A stretch of DNA of 64,000 nucleotides from Gammaproteobacteria bacterium. Lineage in GTDB: Bacteria; Pseudomonadota; Gammaproteobacteria; VBWC01. Numbering within the stretch: position 1 is the stretch's first letter; each line of letters begins with the position of its first letter. The notes under the pieces were generated by a model. It was not told the origin of the DNA and ran no database searches. It saw nothing but the letters and a program-made list of their open reading frames with translations. The stretch covers positions 60,746-124,745 of the forward strand of contig JAHFRU010000008.1 of the NCBI GenBank assembly GCA_023266115.1. Direction: 5' to 3'. A program made the position numbers and the translations under genes. Positions 1-11,006 of this stretch are shown here, piece after piece.

Positions 1-834
1 GCCGTCGATCATCAATCCGGCATACAAAAAACCGGTATACGGGTGGCCGTCCGCCGCCATGCCGCGCACCGTGGGTTCGATAACGTCGCGCATCACGCGG
101 TCGTGAATCTCGCGCGTGACCACCGGTGCCGGCGAGTAGGCGCCCATGCCGCCGGTATTCGGTCCGGTATCGCCGTTATCGCGCGCCTTGTGATCCTGTG
201 AGGTTGCCAGTGGCAGGATATGCTTGCCGTCCACCATGACGATGAAGCTGGCCTCTTCGCCGTCCAGAAATTCCTCGATGACCACGCGGCTGCCAGCCGC
301 ACCGAACGCGTTGCCGGCCAGCATGCTGTCGATCGCAGCAATGGCCTCTCGTTCATTGCCTGCAATCACCACGCCCTTGCCGGCGGCGAGGCCATCCGCC
401 TTGATGACGATCGGCGTGCCGTGTTTCTTGATATACGCGATAGCCGGGGCGGTTTCGGTAAACACGCCGTAGGCGGCCGTCGGGATACGGTGCCGCGCCA
501 GAAAATCCTTGGTAAAGGCCTTCGATCCTTCCAGTCGTGCCGCCGCCATTGTCGGACCGAAACACGGCAGCCCGGCCGCCCGGAAAACATCCACGATGCC
601 GGCAACCAGCGGCACTTCCGGTCCGACGATGGTCAGCCCGATGGCATTCTTCTGCGCAAAGGCCTTGAGCGCTTCGATATCGTCGGCCGGAACCGGGACA
701 TTTTCGATGCGGGGTTCGCTGGCAGTGCCGGCGTTACCCGGCGCGACGTATACGTGGGTGACTTTGGACGACTGCGCAGCCTTCCAGGCGAGGGCATGTT
801 CGCGCCCGCCGCTGCCTATAATCAATACATTCAT
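1..834 (-). CDS. purD: Phosphoribosylamine-glycine ligase (GARS), 3' end cut by the window
   Basis: Catalyses ATP-dependent joining of glycine to phosphoribosylamine, step 2 of de novo purine synthesis, in the cytoplasm. Translating the minus strand from the ATG at 834 gives [17 protein letters not shown], the signature PurD amino-terminus with its glycine-rich loop, and the frame stays open for 278 codons to the window edge. The visible part covers the N-terminal domain and much of the ATP-grasp fold, including a [11 protein letters not shown] nucleotide-binding stretch and a [15 protein letters not shown] segment typical of the family. The full protein is usually about 425 residues, so roughly the last third is outside. 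It is the distal gene of the purH-purD pair, but here a 3.8 kb gene on the other strand separates it from purH. Confidence 0.95.
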   Translation of the reverse strand, partial: MNVLIIGSGGREHALAWKAAQSSKVTHVYVAPGNAGTASEPRIENVPVPADDIEALKAFAQKNAIGLTIVGPEVPLVAGIVDVFRAAGLPCFGPTMAAARLEGSKAFTKDFLARHRIPTAAYGVFTETAPAIAYIKKHGTPIVIKADGLAAGKGVVIAGNEREAIAAIDSMLAGNAFGAAGSRVVIEEFLDGEEASFIVMVDGKHILPLATSQDHKARDNGDTGPNTGGMGAYSPAPVVTREIHDRVMRDVIEPTVRGMAADGHPYTGFLYAGLMIDG

Positions 835-960
835 TTTCAGCGGTACGACTCAATATTGACGCCGGCGTGTCGACAACCCCCGGAGGGCAGTCCTGTCCAA
901 CAGAGGGCGAAGAATAGCGTATTGGCACGGTCGGGTCATCCCGGAAACGATCCCCGACTA

Positions 961-969
961 TGCTAAAAT
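961..969 (+). promoter_or_regulatory. Possible extended -10 promoter for the large repeat protein
   Basis: TGCTAAAAT matches an extended -10 element (TGn followed by a near-consensus hexamer). No convincing -35 lies 16-18 bases upstream. It would start transcription near 976, giving a leader of about 125 nt before the ATG at 1103. The 268-base gap between purD and the repeat gene holds nothing else I recognise. Confidence 0.3.
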
Positions 970-1102
970 GGCGCCTCTTCATTAGCAGCGGTGGACAACG
1001 CCTGTATCGCGACGCGACGAATCCGTCGGGATGCCGCAGGTGACAGGCGACGCCTGAGCGGCCGCTATAATGTGAGTAAAGGATAACGCAAGACCCCAAC
1101 GC

Positions 1103-4100
1103 ATGTTGTATCTGTTTCCGCTGTTACTTTTTCTGTGCGCAAGTTCCACGGCGCAGGCCGCTTCGGTTGCCGATGCGACGTTCTGGGCGGCTAACGGGCC
1201 GGTTTACGCGACGGCGACCGACAGCACCAAGGTCTATCTCGGCGGTGATTTTAACTATGTTGGACCGGTTACCGGCGCTGGCGCCGCGGTCAAGCTCGTC
1301 GACGGCACTGGCGAGAGCAATATGCCGAAGATCGAGGGTGTGGTGCATGTCGTGGTGCCTGACGGCGCCGGCGGCTGGTATATCGGTGGCCAGTTCACCT
1401 CGGTCGGCGGGATTGCCCGGAGCAACATCGCGCATATCGGTTCAAGCAAGGCGGTCAGCGCGCTGTTCAATCCCGGCGCCAACGGCACCGTATTTTCGCT
1501 GGCGTTGTCCAGCGATCTGTCCAGTCTCTATGTCGGCGGTGATTTTACCGTGGTGGGTGGTCAGACACGCCGTCGCCTTGCGGCGATCACGACCGGCAAC
1601 GGTATTGTAGTGCCCGGCTTCAATCCGGGTATGAACGGGGCGGTCCGGACGCTGGTGCTGTCACCTGGTGACAGCACGCTCTATGCGGGCGGGGAGTTCA
1701 CCACGGTCAATAACGGTACGGCGCGCAACCGGCTGGCGGCGTTTGCTGTGTCGACCGGTACGGCCGTTGCCGGGTTTAACCCGAATATGAACGGCGCCGT
1801 CCGGTCGCTGGCGATAAAGAGTGATGGTGTCGTGCTTTATGCAGGCGGTGATTTTACCAGTGTCAATGGCGTGACCGCGCGGAATCGCCTGGCGGCGTTC
1901 ACGACGGTGGACGGCCTTGCCACCGCATTCAATCCGAACAGTAACGGCTCCTTGTATACGCTGGCGCTGACCTCCGACGATGCGACCTTGTACGCCGGTG
2001 GCGAATTTACCGACCTGAACGCCGGTACGACTCGCAGTGGTCTGGCGGCGTTGGCGACGGCCACCGGCACCGCGGCGGCGGGCTTTGATCCTGACGTTAA
2101 TGGCTCTGTCAGGACGATACGATTGTCCGCCGACGAAAGCGTGATATACAGCGGCGGCGAATTTACCCGTGTCAACGCAGGTACAACCCCGGCAGCGCGA
2201 CTCAATATTGCCGCGTTCGCGACGGCCGACGGCAGTGTTAATGCCACTGTCGCGCCCCATGCCGGTGACATCGTGCGCAGTCTGGCATTGTCCAGCACCC
2301 TGGTGTTTTTCGGTGGCGACTTTAACTCGATAGGCGGCAAATTGCGTGACCGGCTCGCGGCTCTGACGATTGCCGACGGTACGGCCACGGACTGGAACCC
2401 CGGTGCAAACGGCGCGGTTCGGGCACTGGCGTTGGTGCTGGCGCCAACCGGTAACGGCACTACGCTGTATGCCGGCGGCGAGTTCACGATCATCGGCGGT
2501 GCGTCACGCGACTATCTCGCCGCCATCGATAGCGGCCTGGATACCAACAATGCGCTGGCGTCGTGGAACCCCGATGCCGACGCGACGGTGCATGCGTTAA
2601 CGCTTGCCGAGGCGAATGCCAAGCTCTACGTCGCCGGCGAATTCACGTCCTTCAACGCGGGCGCGACGGTGCGTAACCACCTGGCCCGATTCGCCGTGAC
2701 CAGCGATACGCCCGACAGCTGGAACCCCGATGCCAATGCCGTCGTGTATACGTTGGCGCTGAAGAACGACGGGTCGACGCTGTTTGTCGGCGGCGACTTC
2801 ACCGGGTTCAACGCGGGTACCGTGACACGTACACGGATGGCGGCGCTCAATACTGCCGACGCCAATGCGACCGTCTGGGACCACTTTGCGAATCTGGCGG
2901 TCCGGTCGCTCGCGCTGAGTCCCGATGGCAGAACGGTGTACGCAGGCGGAGATTTTACCGATATCTCCGGCAGGGCGCGTAATCATCTGGCGTCGCTGGG
3001 TACATCGCCGCCGGTCGGCACGGAATGGGCGTCGCAGACCTCGGGTACCAGTAGAATTCTGCTCGACGTCGCCGCGAGCAGTTCGCGGTTCGTGGCGATC
3101 GGCGAGAGCGGCACGATTCTGGTGAGTAACGACGGTATCGAGTGGGAGCTTATCGAGACCGGCGTGCCCGACACATTCAAAGATGTGATATTTACCGGTC
3201 TTAACCAGTTCGTCGCCGTCGGCGAGGACGGATTCGTCATCACCAGCCAGAACGGTTCGAGCTGGACGCCACGGAACTCCGGTACGTCGGCGACGCTCAA
3301 CGGTGTGATCTGGGGCGTAGGCGGCTCGCCCGATCCGATACTGGTGGTTGTGGGCAGCGGCGGTACCGTCATTACCAGCGTGGACGGCGTGACCTGGAAA
3401 ACACGAACGTCGGCCACCGGCAATACCCTGAACGCTGTCGCGGTCAGCGGTGTCGACACCGCCAGCGGGCAGGGTATCGGATTTGTCGCCGTCGGCGACG
3501 CAGGCACGATCATCACCAGCGAGGACGGGGTCACCTGGGCGGTAGAAGCCTCCGGCACCTCGGCGAATCTGAACGCCGTTGTGTGGAGTGGCAGCGAGTT
3601 CGTCGCGGTCGGGGACAACGGTACGGTATTGACCCGCACCAATAATGATCTCGACAGCTGGATACCGGCGTTGTCGGTTCAGACGACGCATTCGCTGCGC
3701 AACGTGGCATGGGGATTGTCGAAATACGTTGCGGTCGGTGACGGTGGCACGATCATCACCAGTTCGAACGGCTCCAGCTGGATCGATCAGACAGCGGTCA
3801 CCGGCGAGCGGTTATCCGGTATCGACTGGGGCCAGAACCTGTTCGTTGCGGTGGGAGACAACGGTACCGTGCTGACGAGTACCAAGAACGACGAAGTTAA
3901 CGGCTGGGCACCGGAAGCAAACGGTACGATTCGCGCCATGGCCGTCAGCAGCGACGAGCAGATAATATATGCGGGCGGCGATTTTTCCACGATCGCCGGC
4001 GTCGACCGCCAACGTCTGGCGGGCGTCGACACGGTCACTTCAGAGGCCCTCGACTGGAGCCCCGCGCTGGACGGTCCGGTATTTTCGCTGTCGTTTATCC

Positions 4101-4882
4101 CCGCCACCGGCACGTTGTTTGCCGGTGGTTCATTTTACTCAATCGGCAATGAAACCCGTAGCGGCTTCGCGGCGTTCGATCTGCTGCCGCCCGCGACGAC
4201 CGTGTCACCGGACCCCGGCGTGGGCAACACCGGTTATTACAAGGAGGCACAGACGATTACGCTTACCTGTGCTGACGGATCGGGTTCCGGCTGTGTCGAT
4301 ATCTATGCCAGCATCGACGGGTCCGATCCGCCGATATCCGCGATCAACCGCTACACCGGGCCGGTGTCGATCACCACGAACACGACCCTTAAATACCGGG
4401 CCGTCGACAAGGTTGGCAACGCCGAAGCGATACAGACGCGCGAGTACGTAATCGACGTCGTGGCGCCGGAAACCAAGGTCGTCCCGGAATGCGCTGGCGT
4501 GGAATCCGGCTGCCGTCAGCCGGGAGAACTGGTCTTTTATGCGGATACGCTGCTGGTTGCGCTCACCTGTACCGACAACGCCGGCGGCAGCGGCTGCGGC
4601 GTCGGCGGCACGTTCTACACGACCGACGGCAGCGCGCCGACGATACTTTCCAACGTGTATACGGGCCCGATCGCGATCCGTACCACTACCACACTGAAAT
4701 TCTTCTCGGTCGATGTGGTCGGGAACCTCGAACAGCCCAAGCGGCACAGCTATGTGAAGGGCAACAGCGGTATTGGCTCGCTCGATCGGCTGTTTCTGCT
4801 GCTCGCCGTCGCCGGCATCGCGTTACGGTTGCGGCGCCGTCCGACCGTGGGAATAACGGTTGGGGCGGCGGGCGGGTGCTAA
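1103..4882 (+). CDS. Large secreted beta-propeller/BNR-like repeat protein with chitobiase C-terminal-like domains and a C-terminal sorting tail
   Basis: This 1259-residue protein starts with a signal peptide (about residues 1-20, cleavage after AQA). Residues ~22-640 are about twelve copies of a ~50-residue unit built on LYAGGEFT, a run of small residues, then RNRLAAF and FNPNxNG; this resembles delta-60 type beta-propeller repeats. Residues ~640-930 switch to Ycf48/BNR-like units of the form [19 protein letters not shown]. One or two delta-60-like units follow (~935-1030), then two domains resembling the chitobiase/beta-hexosaminidase C-terminal family ([21 protein letters not shown]; ~1031-1217). 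The end is a short hydrophobic helix followed by LRLRRRP, the motif-helix-basic-cluster layout of C-terminal sorting signals. No catalytic site is visible; a surface or exported scaffold is inference. It sits between purD and purH, which are normally adjacent. It shares the BNR-like module with the protein at 51470-55090. Confidence 0.75.
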   Translation: MLYLFPLLLFLCASSTAQAASVADATFWAANGPVYATATDSTKVYLGGDFNYVGPVTGAGAAVKLVDGTGESNMPKIEGVVHVVVPDGAGGWYIGGQFTSVGGIARSNIAHIGSSKAVSALFNPGANGTVFSLALSSDLSSLYVGGDFTVVGGQTRRRLAAITTGNGIVVPGFNPGMNGAVRTLVLSPGDSTLYAGGEFTTVNNGTARNRLAAFAVSTGTAVAGFNPNMNGAVRSLAIKSDGVVLYAGGDFTSVNGVTARNRLAAFTTVDGLATAFNPNSNGSLYTLALTSDDATLYAGGEFTDLNAGTTRSGLAALATATGTAAAGFDPDVNGSVRTIRLSADESVIYSGGEFTRVNAGTTPAARLNIAAFATADGSVNATVAPHAGDIVRSLALSSTLVFFGGDFNSIGGKLRDRLAALTIADGTATDWNPGANGAVRALALVLAPTGNGTTLYAGGEFTIIGGASRDYLAAIDSGLDTNNALASWNPDADATVHALTLAEANAKLYVAGEFTSFNAGATVRNHLARFAVTSDTPDSWNPDANAVVYTLALKNDGSTLFVGGDFTGFNAGTVTRTRMAALNTADANATVWDHFANLAVRSLALSPDGRTVYAGGDFTDISGRARNHLASLGTSPPVGTEWASQTSGTSRILLDVAASSSRFVAIGESGTILVSNDGIEWELIETGVPDTFKDVIFTGLNQFVAVGEDGFVITSQNGSSWTPRNSGTSATLNGVIWGVGGSPDPILVVVGSGGTVITSVDGVTWKTRTSATGNTLNAVAVSGVDTASGQGIGFVAVGDAGTIITSEDGVTWAVEASGTSANLNAVVWSGSEFVAVGDNGTVLTRTNNDLDSWIPALSVQTTHSLRNVAWGLSKYVAVGDGGTIITSSNGSSWIDQTAVTGERLSGIDWGQNLFVAVGDNGTVLTSTKNDEVNGWAPEANGTIRAMAVSSDEQIIYAGGDFSTIAGVDRQRLAGVDTVTSEALDWSPALDGPVFSLSFIPATGTLFAGGSFYSIGNETRSGFAAFDLLPPATTVSPDPGVGNTGYYKEAQTITLTCADGSGSGCVDIYASIDGSDPPISAINRYTGPVSITTNTTLKYRAVDKVGNAEAIQTREYVIDVVAPETKVVPECAGVESGCRQPGELVFYADTLLVALTCTDNAGGSGCGVGGTFYTTDGSAPTILSNVYTGPIAIRTTTTLKFFSVDVVGNLEQPKRHSYVKGNSGIGSLDRLFLLLAVAGIALRLRRRPTVGITVGAAGGC

Positions 4883-6441
4883 TGCCGGAAATGACGCATG
4901 CCGGTAAATACCATCGCGATACCGTGTTCGTCGGCGGCACCGATCACTTCATCGTCACGCATGGAGCCGCCCGGCTGAATCACTGCCGCGATGCCTGCCG
5001 CCGCGGCACTGTCCAGGCCGTCGCGGAACGGCAGGAACGCATCGGATGCCATGACCGCGCCACGCACCTCAAGGCCGGCGTCAGCCGCCTTGATTGCCGC
5101 GATGCGCGCGCTGATTACCCGACTCATCTGGCCGGCGCCTATGCCGATGGTTCGTGCGTCTTTCGCGTAAACGATGGCGTTCGATTTGACGAACTTGGCG
5201 ACCTTCCACGCGAACAATAAATCGGCCAGCTGCCCGGCGGTTGGTGCGCGACGCGTCACGACCTTGAGTTCCCCGGAACCGGCCATGCCTGCATCGCGGT
5301 CCTGGACCAGCAGTCCGCCGGTGACGCGTTTGAAATCGAGCGCCGGGGGCAGGTCCTCAGACCATGCGCCGCAGGCGAGCACGCGCACGTTCGGTTTCGT
5401 GGCCAATGTCTGCAGCGCGTCGTCGGATACCGACGGCGCGATCACCACCTCGACAAACTGCCGCGCCAGAATCTGTTGCGCGGTCGCGGCATCGAGCGAG
5501 CGGTTGAACGCGATGATTCCCCCAAAGGCCGACGTCGGGTCGGTGGCATAGGCGCGGCCGTAGGCGGCGGCCAGATTCTCCCCGGTCGCCACGCCGCACG
5601 GATTGGCGTGCTTGACGATGACGCAAGCCGCTTCGCCGGAGAATTCCTTGACACACTCCAGCGCGGCGTCGGTATCGGCAATGTTGTTGAAGGACAGCGC
5701 CTTGCCCTGCAGCTGCCGGGCTGTCGCGACACAGCCGCCAGGTGGCCGATGCTCGCGGTAAAACGCGGCGCGCTGATGCGGATTTTCCCCGTAGCGCATG
5801 TCCTGCGCCTTTACATACTGCATATTGAATGTGCGCGGAAATACCGCGCGCTCCGGTCCCGGCGTCAGCGCGCCGAAATAGCTGGCGATTGCGCCATCGT
5901 ACCGGGCGGTGTGCTCGAACGCCTTTACCGCGAGATCAAAACGCATGGCATCGCTGACCGTGCCGTTTTTCCCCGCCATCTCGTTCAGAACCGCCGTGTA
6001 ATCCGCCGGATCGACGATCACGGTAACGTCGCTATGGTTTTTCGCCGCTGCCCGTAACAGTGCCGGCCCGCCGATGTCGATGTTCTCTATCGCGGTCGGC
6101 AGATCGCAGCCCGGAACGGCGACGGTTTCCTCAAATGGATAAAGATTGACGACCACCAGATCGATCGCATGTATGCCGTGCTGCTGCATGATATTGTCGT
6201 CGACGCCGCGCCGTCCGAGTACGCCACCATGCACTTTCGGATGCAGTGTCTTGACGCGCCCATCCATCATTTCCGGGAAGCCGGTGTAATCCGAGACCTC
6301 AATAACCGGTATACCACTCTGCGCCAACAGTCTGGCTGTACCGCCGGTAGAAAGGATTTCGACGCCGCGCCTGTGCAACGCCGCGCCAAACTCGATAACG
6401 CCGGACTTGTTGGAAACACTGATCAGCGCACGTCTTATCAT
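4879..6441 (-). CDS. purH: Bifunctional AICAR formyltransferase/IMP cyclohydrolase
   Basis: Performs the last two steps of IMP synthesis. At 520 residues it matches the usual length. The N-terminal IMP cyclohydrolase (MGS-like) domain carries SVSNKSG near the start, STGGTA at ~31 and [13 protein letters not shown] at ~61-73. The C-terminal transformylase domain has the conserved KHANPCG motif near residue 275 and FKSNAIV near the end. The start ATG at 6441 follows a leader that contains a dispersed palindromic repeat. Its stop overlaps the last four bases of the convergent repeat-protein gene ending at 4882. Expected partners are purD downstream and fis/dusB upstream on the same strand. Confidence 0.97.
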   Translation of the reverse strand: MIRRALISVSNKSGVIEFGAALHRRGVEILSTGGTARLLAQSGIPVIEVSDYTGFPEMMDGRVKTLHPKVHGGVLGRRGVDDNIMQQHGIHAIDLVVVNLYPFEETVAVPGCDLPTAIENIDIGGPALLRAAAKNHSDVTVIVDPADYTAVLNEMAGKNGTVSDAMRFDLAVKAFEHTARYDGAIASYFGALTPGPERAVFPRTFNMQYVKAQDMRYGENPHQRAAFYREHRPPGGCVATARQLQGKALSFNNIADTDAALECVKEFSGEAACVIVKHANPCGVATGENLAAAYGRAYATDPTSAFGGIIAFNRSLDAATAQQILARQFVEVVIAPSVSDDALQTLATKPNVRVLACGAWSEDLPPALDFKRVTGGLLVQDRDAGMAGSGELKVVTRRAPTAGQLADLLFAWKVAKFVKSNAIVYAKDARTIGIGAGQMSRVISARIAAIKAADAGLEVRGAVMASDAFLPFRDGLDSAAAAGIAAVIQPGGSMRDDEVIGAADEHGIAMVFTGMRHFRH

Positions 6442-6492
6442 GTCAGGTGTCTAGTGCAAGAAACAAAGCAAGTTCTGAGTAATCACCTGGTC

Positions 6493-6598
6493 GTCATTCC
6501 CGCCCCGGCGGGAATCCAGCAATACACTGTTTCGAAAGCACTGGATTCCGGGTCTAGCCCATCCATGAACTCGTCCGGTACGCGCCGTCCGGAATGAC
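6493..6598 (-). repeat. Dispersed palindromic intergenic repeat, copy A
   Basis: Begins GTCATTCC and ends GGAATGAC, giving inverted ends. Inside, GGAATCCAG and CTGGATTCC form a second dyad around a spacer containing TTTCGAAA. Read on the minus strand, the core matches copies C, D and E, so this copy is inverted relative to them. It lies between fis and purH and could form a stem-loop in their transcript. Confidence 0.75.
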
Positions 6599-6672
6599 AA
6601 ATTATTCAACGCTTTCCAAAATCAACGCGCGCCGGCAGCGATCTGTAGAGGTTTTCCTCAACCTGTCACCGG

Positions 6673-6951
6673 TCAACCGATATTATGCTGGCTGAGTTTC
6701 TTCCGCAGCGTGCCACGATTGATGCCGAGCATCTCGGCTGCCTTGCTCTGGTTGCCGCCGGTAAACTGCATGATGATCTCGAACAGCGGCCGTTCGATTT
6801 CGTCGACTACCATCTGATAGAGATTATCCGGGCTGTGGCCATCCAGGTCGCTTAGGTAGCGCTCCAGCGAGACGCGCACCGATGACGCCAGCGGATCCCT
6901 GCGCCGCTCGTTCTTCGGCGCACTCTTTTTTGTTTTCGTCGCCGGTGTCAT
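6673..6951 (-). CDS. fis: Nucleoid-associated DNA-binding protein Fis
   Basis: Fis is a small dimeric factor that bends DNA and tunes rRNA and other growth-linked promoters. The protein is 92 residues (E. coli Fis is 98). The C-terminal helix-turn-helix is clear at ~65-90: GGNQSKAAEMLGINRGTLRK. The N-terminal 25 residues are lysine/arginine rich and less conserved. The ATG at 6951 overlaps the stop of dusB by four bases (ATGA), the classical dusB-fis translational coupling of gammaproteobacteria. Confidence 0.96.
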   Translation of the reverse strand: MTPATKTKKSAPKNERRRDPLASSVRVSLERYLSDLDGHSPDNLYQMVVDEIERPLFEIIMQFTGGNQSKAAEMLGINRGTLRKKLSQHNIG

Positions 6952-7934
6952 GCCGCCCGCTCCAGGCCCATCGCGAGCTGATCAAAGAACCCGGTTGCCA
7001 GCGCCAGTTGCTGATCGGCGCTCTCGACCTGGTTCATCATGTGACGGAACGCGGCACCGCCAGGCTGGCGTTTGCTGTACCAGGAAATATGTTTGCGCGC
7101 GATAAGCACGCCGGTGTGCTCGCCGTAGAAGTCGTAAAGATTGCGCAGGTGCTCAAGCATGATATCGCGTATTTCGGTGACGGGCGGATCATCGAGTTTC
7201 ACGCCGGTGCGCAGGAAATGATCGATGATGCCGAATATCCATGGCCGGCCTTGCGCGGCGCGCCCGATCATCACGGCATCGGCCCCGGTTCGCTCCAGAA
7301 CAAACGCCGCCTTTTCCGGTGTGTCGATATCGCCGTTGGCAATCACCGGGATGTTGACCGCGTTCTTGATCGCGGCGATCGTGTCGTATTCGGCATCGCC
7401 GGTATAACCGCAGGCGCGCGTGCGGCCGTGCACGGCCAGCGACTGTATGCCGGCCTGTTCCGCGATCCTGGCAATGATCACGCCGTTACGGTTGGCGGTG
7501 TCCCAGCCGGTGCGTATTTTCAGCGTCACCGGAATATCCACCGCGGCGACGACGCTGTCGAGTATCTGTCCGACCAGAGTTTCATCGCGCAACAGCGCCG
7601 AGCCAGCGGCAACATTGCAGATTTTTTTTGCCGGACAGCCCATGTTGATATCGATGAGCTGGGCACCGTTATCGGCGTTATAGCGTGCCGCTTGCGCCAT
7701 CATGGCGGGGTCCGAGCCGACGATCTGGACGGAGCGCGGCTCGTTCTCGCCGTCGTGATTGGCGCGCCGCCGCGTCTTTTCACTGCCCCACAACAGCGAA
7801 TTCGACGAGACCATCTCGGACACGGCCAGGCCGGCACCAAGGCGTTTGCAGAGCTGACGAAACGGACGGTCGGTCACGCCGGCCATTGGCGCAAGAACCA
7901 GTCTGTTGGCAAGTGTGTACGGTCCAATACGCAT
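6948..7934 (-). CDS. dusB: tRNA-dihydrouridine synthase B
   Basis: FMN-dependent reductase that converts specific tRNA uridines to dihydrouridine. The 328-residue product shows the TIM-barrel N-terminus LAPMAGVTDRPFR (residues 14-26), the catalytic cysteine in NMGCPAKK (Cys100), an HGRTR motif, and an IANGDI stretch of the FMN site. Length fits DusB. It is coupled by overlap to fis downstream and follows the PrmA fusion gene on the same strand after a 102-base gap. Confidence 0.96.
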   Translation of the reverse strand: MRIGPYTLANRLVLAPMAGVTDRPFRQLCKRLGAGLAVSEMVSSNSLLWGSEKTRRRANHDGENEPRSVQIVGSDPAMMAQAARYNADNGAQLIDINMGCPAKKICNVAAGSALLRDETLVGQILDSVVAAVDIPVTLKIRTGWDTANRNGVIIARIAEQAGIQSLAVHGRTRACGYTGDAEYDTIAAIKNAVNIPVIANGDIDTPEKAAFVLERTGADAVMIGRAAQGRPWIFGIIDHFLRTGVKLDDPPVTEIRDIMLEHLRNLYDFYGEHTGVLIARKHISWYSKRQPGGAAFRHMMNQVESADQQLALATGFFDQLAMGLERAA

Positions 7935-8036
7935 CGATGAATCCGGTTTTGTTATCTTGTTTTTCTAAGGGGTGCTCGCCGGGAAGGGCGAGGGAAGCCA
8001 ATGTTACTCGTTCTCGTTATTTTGTAAAAGTGTCGA

Positions 8037-9515
8037 TCACAGGAACTCAAACGCGAATCCTGCGACGTCGGCTCCCGGGTCCGCAATCTCAAGTAATACC
8101 TGTACCGGTACGCCTGGCAGCATACCGCGCGCGTAATCAATCGATTCATCGAGATATTCTTCCGGACGGAAGCGGCGCAGCGCGAGCAGGCTGCCGTTGA
8201 AATCCGAAAGACCAAGCTGCAGCAGCGGAAACAGCTGCCGCTTATCGGAATCGTTGACAATAGTAGCGTTGACGAGTAGGGCGCCCGGGCTGGCGGGATG
8301 GGAGCTGACTTCGCGCCCCATCATCCGTACCAGCGACGTATCGTGGCGCAGCGGCGTGGCGCATGGCGCGATATCGCATAATTTGATTAGCAAGGGCTGC
8401 GCCAGGTCATAGCTTTGCAAGTCATGGCGATAGAAGTAAGCATATTGGATGATCAGTATGACGAGCATCATCGACGTCAGCGCGGACCAAAGTGTTGCCC
8501 GGAACGCGCCGCTGTTGTTGCGGGCCGCCTGCGCGACATCCGCCACCACAGCGAGTCTGCCCGCAGCGACAATGGCGTCAACATCGACAGACTCAGTATT
8601 GCTGCTGACCGTTGCCGCGATCGCCGGATTGGCGGTGCCGACGCGGCGGCCCGCGACGCGCATCCAGCCCTCGCGATTGTCGATCTGCGTCAGCTCAAAC
8701 CATGGCGCATAGGCCTGGCGTATATCGTCGACCTGGTCCGCCAGAATGCCGGATAGCACTAGGTGGCCACCCGCTTTAACCTGTGTGGCGAACTCACGGG
8801 CCAGGGTTTTCAGCGGCCCGGCCAGAATATTGGCGATCAGCACATCGCAGGGCACTTTCGGCATCTGGTCAGGCAGCAGCGTCATGATCCGGTCGGCGAC
8901 GTCGTTGCGCCGGGCGTTTTCCGCGGTCGCCTGTAGTGCCTGGGGATCATGGTCGATCGCGAACACGTGGTCCGCGCCGAGCTTGGCGGCGGCAATCGCC
9001 AGCACGCCGGAGCCGCAGCCATAATCGATCACCACCTTGTCGAGCAGTTCGGCCCGATCCAGCCACTCCAGACACAGCGCCGTAGTCGGGTGAGTGCCGG
9101 TGCCGAACGCCAAACCGGGATCCAGCAGTATGTTGACGGCATCCGGTTGTGGCGGCGTATGCCAGCTCGGGCAAACCCACAGGCGATCGCCGAAACGGGT
9201 AGGTTGGAAGCGGTCCATCCAGACGCGCTCCCAATCCTTGTCCTCGATCATCTCTATTTGACCGGCGTTAAAATCCGGCAAGCCGATGGACGCATGCAAC
9301 CGTTTGAGCAGATCCTCCATGTCGATGTCGGCGGGAAACAGGCCGACGATCTGCGTGTTCGACCACAACGGTGCCTCACCGGGCAGCGGCTCGTAATTGG
9401 GTTCGTCACCGGCGTCCTGCATGGTGACCGCCACTGCGCCGGCGTCGCTTAACGCATCGCTGATACGCAGTGCATCGCCTTTCTCGGCGTTAAGTCTGAG
9501 TTGCAGCCAGGGCAT
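8037..9515 (-). CDS. prmA: Ribosomal protein L11 methyltransferase fused to a membrane-anchored DUF3426 domain
   Basis: Residues 1-291 are a complete PrmA: LDPGLAFGTGTHPTT at 131-145, the SAM motif VVIDYGCGSGVLAIAAAK at 161-178, and the terminal EGWMRVAGRR. PrmA trimethylates ribosomal protein L11. The reading frame continues without a stop through an alanine-rich linker (292-340), one predicted membrane helix (~343-362, ending QYAYFYRHDL) and a DUF3426-like domain (~363-492) with features such as PGALLVNATIVN, FPLLQL and RRFRPEEYL. In relatives, prmA and a separate zinc-ribbon/DUF3426 gene are neighbours. Here they form one 492-residue protein and the zinc ribbon is absent. A sequencing error that removed a stop is possible, but no second start with a good ribosome site is evident at the junction. 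Confidence 0.9.
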   Translation of the reverse strand: MPWLQLRLNAEKGDALRISDALSDAGAVAVTMQDAGDEPNYEPLPGEAPLWSNTQIVGLFPADIDMEDLLKRLHASIGLPDFNAGQIEMIEDKDWERVWMDRFQPTRFGDRLWVCPSWHTPPQPDAVNILLDPGLAFGTGTHPTTALCLEWLDRAELLDKVVIDYGCGSGVLAIAAAKLGADHVFAIDHDPQALQATAENARRNDVADRIMTLLPDQMPKVPCDVLIANILAGPLKTLAREFATQVKAGGHLVLSGILADQVDDIRQAYAPWFELTQIDNREGWMRVAGRRVGTANPAIAATVSSNTESVDVDAIVAAGRLAVVADVAQAARNNSGAFRATLWSALTSMMLVILIIQYAYFYRHDLQSYDLAQPLLIKLCDIAPCATPLRHDTSLVRMMGREVSSHPASPGALLVNATIVNDSDKRQLFPLLQLGLSDFNGSLLALRRFRPEEYLDESIDYARGMLPGVPVQVLLEIADPGADVAGFAFEFL

Positions 9516-9599
9516 GCCGTGTTCCAGTCGATTCGTCAGGGGGGAGGGTACAGAATACGTGATAACCGCAAACCAACGAAAGCGGGTCGCGGTCAGCCG

Positions 9600-10943
9600 T
9601 TACGAGAGACCGAGCTTCTTTTCGAGGTAATGGATATTGGTGCCGCCGGCGGCGAACGCCGCGTCGTCGCAAATATCGCGGTGTAGCATGATATTTGTTT
9701 TGATACCGTCGATGACGATTTCCACCAGCGCATTGCGCATTCTGGCCAGCGCAGAGGCGCGCGTTTCGCCATGCGCAATCAGTTTGCCGATCATCGAGTC
9801 ATAATACGGCGGTACGGTATAGCCGTTGTAAATATGTGAATCGACGCGAATACCGGGGCCGCCCGGCGGATGATACTGCGTGATCTTGCCGGGGCACGGC
9901 ATGAACGTTCTGGCGTCCTCGGCATTCAGCCGGCACTCAATTGCGTGCCCCGTCATGGTGACATCCTGCTGGCGATAGGACAGTACCTCGCCGGATGCGA
10001 TCAGCAGTTGCTGTTTGACGATATCGATGCCGGTGACCATCTCCGTGACGGGATGTTCCACCTGGATGCGGGTATTCATTTCAATAAAGTAGAATTCGCC
10101 GTTCTCGTACAGAAACTCGAACGTTCCCGCGCCGTGATAGCCGATCTCGCGGCAGGCGCGCGCGCACAGTTCACCCATGCGATTACGCTGTTCGGCGGTG
10201 ATGCCGGGTGCCGGCGATTCCTCGACGACCTTCTGGTGCCGCCGCTGCATCGAACAGTCGCGCTCGCCGAGGTGAATCGCGTTGCCGTGCTGGTCGGCGA
10301 GTACCTGGAATTCGATATGGCGGGGATGCTCAAGGTATTTCTCGAGATATACCGTCTCATTGCCGAACGCGGCGCCAGCTTCGGCCTTGGTCAGGGAAAT
10401 CGCGGTCAACAGCGATGCCTCGGCGTGCACCACGCGCATGCCGCGGCCACCGCCACCGCCCGACGCCTTGATGATCACCGGATAGCCGATGTCGCGCGCT
10501 ATCCGCAGGGTCTGGTCGGGGTCGTCGCCTACCGGCCCATCGGAACCCGGCACGCAGGGAACGCCGGCTTTCTTCATCATCGTGATTGCCGAGACCTTGT
10601 CGCCCATCAAACGGATCGTTTCGGCGCGCGGACCAATGAATACAAAACCGCTGCGCTCGACACGCTCGGCGAAGTCAGCGTTTTCGGAAAGGAAGCCGTA
10701 GCCCGGATGGATACCTACCGCATCGGTCACCTCGGCCACGCTGATGATCGCCGGGATATTCAAATAGCTTTCCGTGGATGGCGGCGGCCCGATGCAGACC
10801 GACTCGTCGGCCAGACGCACATGTTTGAGGTCGCGATCCACCGTGGAGTGGGCCGCCACTGTCTTGATACCGAGTTCACGACAGGCCCGCAGGATGCGCA
10901 GGCCGATTTCACCCCGGTTGGCGATAACGACTTTTTCGAGCAT
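9600..10943 (-). CDS. accC: Acetyl-CoA carboxylase, biotin carboxylase subunit
   Basis: Carboxylates the biotin on AccB using ATP and bicarbonate, the first half-reaction of fatty-acid synthesis. The 447-residue protein has the expected start [20 protein letters not shown], the glycine-rich ATP lid [12 protein letters not shown] (~160-171), the [12 protein letters not shown] segment, and [16 protein letters not shown]. Length is normal. It lies 63 bases downstream of accB, forming the usual accBC pair. Confidence 0.98.
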   Translation of the reverse strand: MLEKVVIANRGEIGLRILRACRELGIKTVAAHSTVDRDLKHVRLADESVCIGPPPSTESYLNIPAIISVAEVTDAVGIHPGYGFLSENADFAERVERSGFVFIGPRAETIRLMGDKVSAITMMKKAGVPCVPGSDGPVGDDPDQTLRIARDIGYPVIIKASGGGGGRGMRVVHAEASLLTAISLTKAEAGAAFGNETVYLEKYLEHPRHIEFQVLADQHGNAIHLGERDCSMQRRHQKVVEESPAPGITAEQRNRMGELCARACREIGYHGAGTFEFLYENGEFYFIEMNTRIQVEHPVTEMVTGIDIVKQQLLIASGEVLSYRQQDVTMTGHAIECRLNAEDARTFMPCPGKITQYHPPGGPGIRVDSHIYNGYTVPPYYDSMIGKLIAHGETRASALARMRNALVEIVIDGIKTNIMLHRDICDDAAFAAGGTNIHYLEKKLGLS

Positions 10944-11006
10944 GTTATTCGGCTAGTTTGGCTATGGTTGTCGGGCGCGTTACCACAATGATCGCAGCGC
11001 GCCGCG

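Noticed and set aside
220..966. 248-codon plus-strand frame across the purD region
   Set aside because: It is antisense to purD, whose protein sequence is unmistakable.
1200..3900. CRISPR-like periodicity
   Set aside because: The regular repeats are in frame, diverged at the DNA level and encode beta-propeller-type units; there are no identical repeats with unique spacers.
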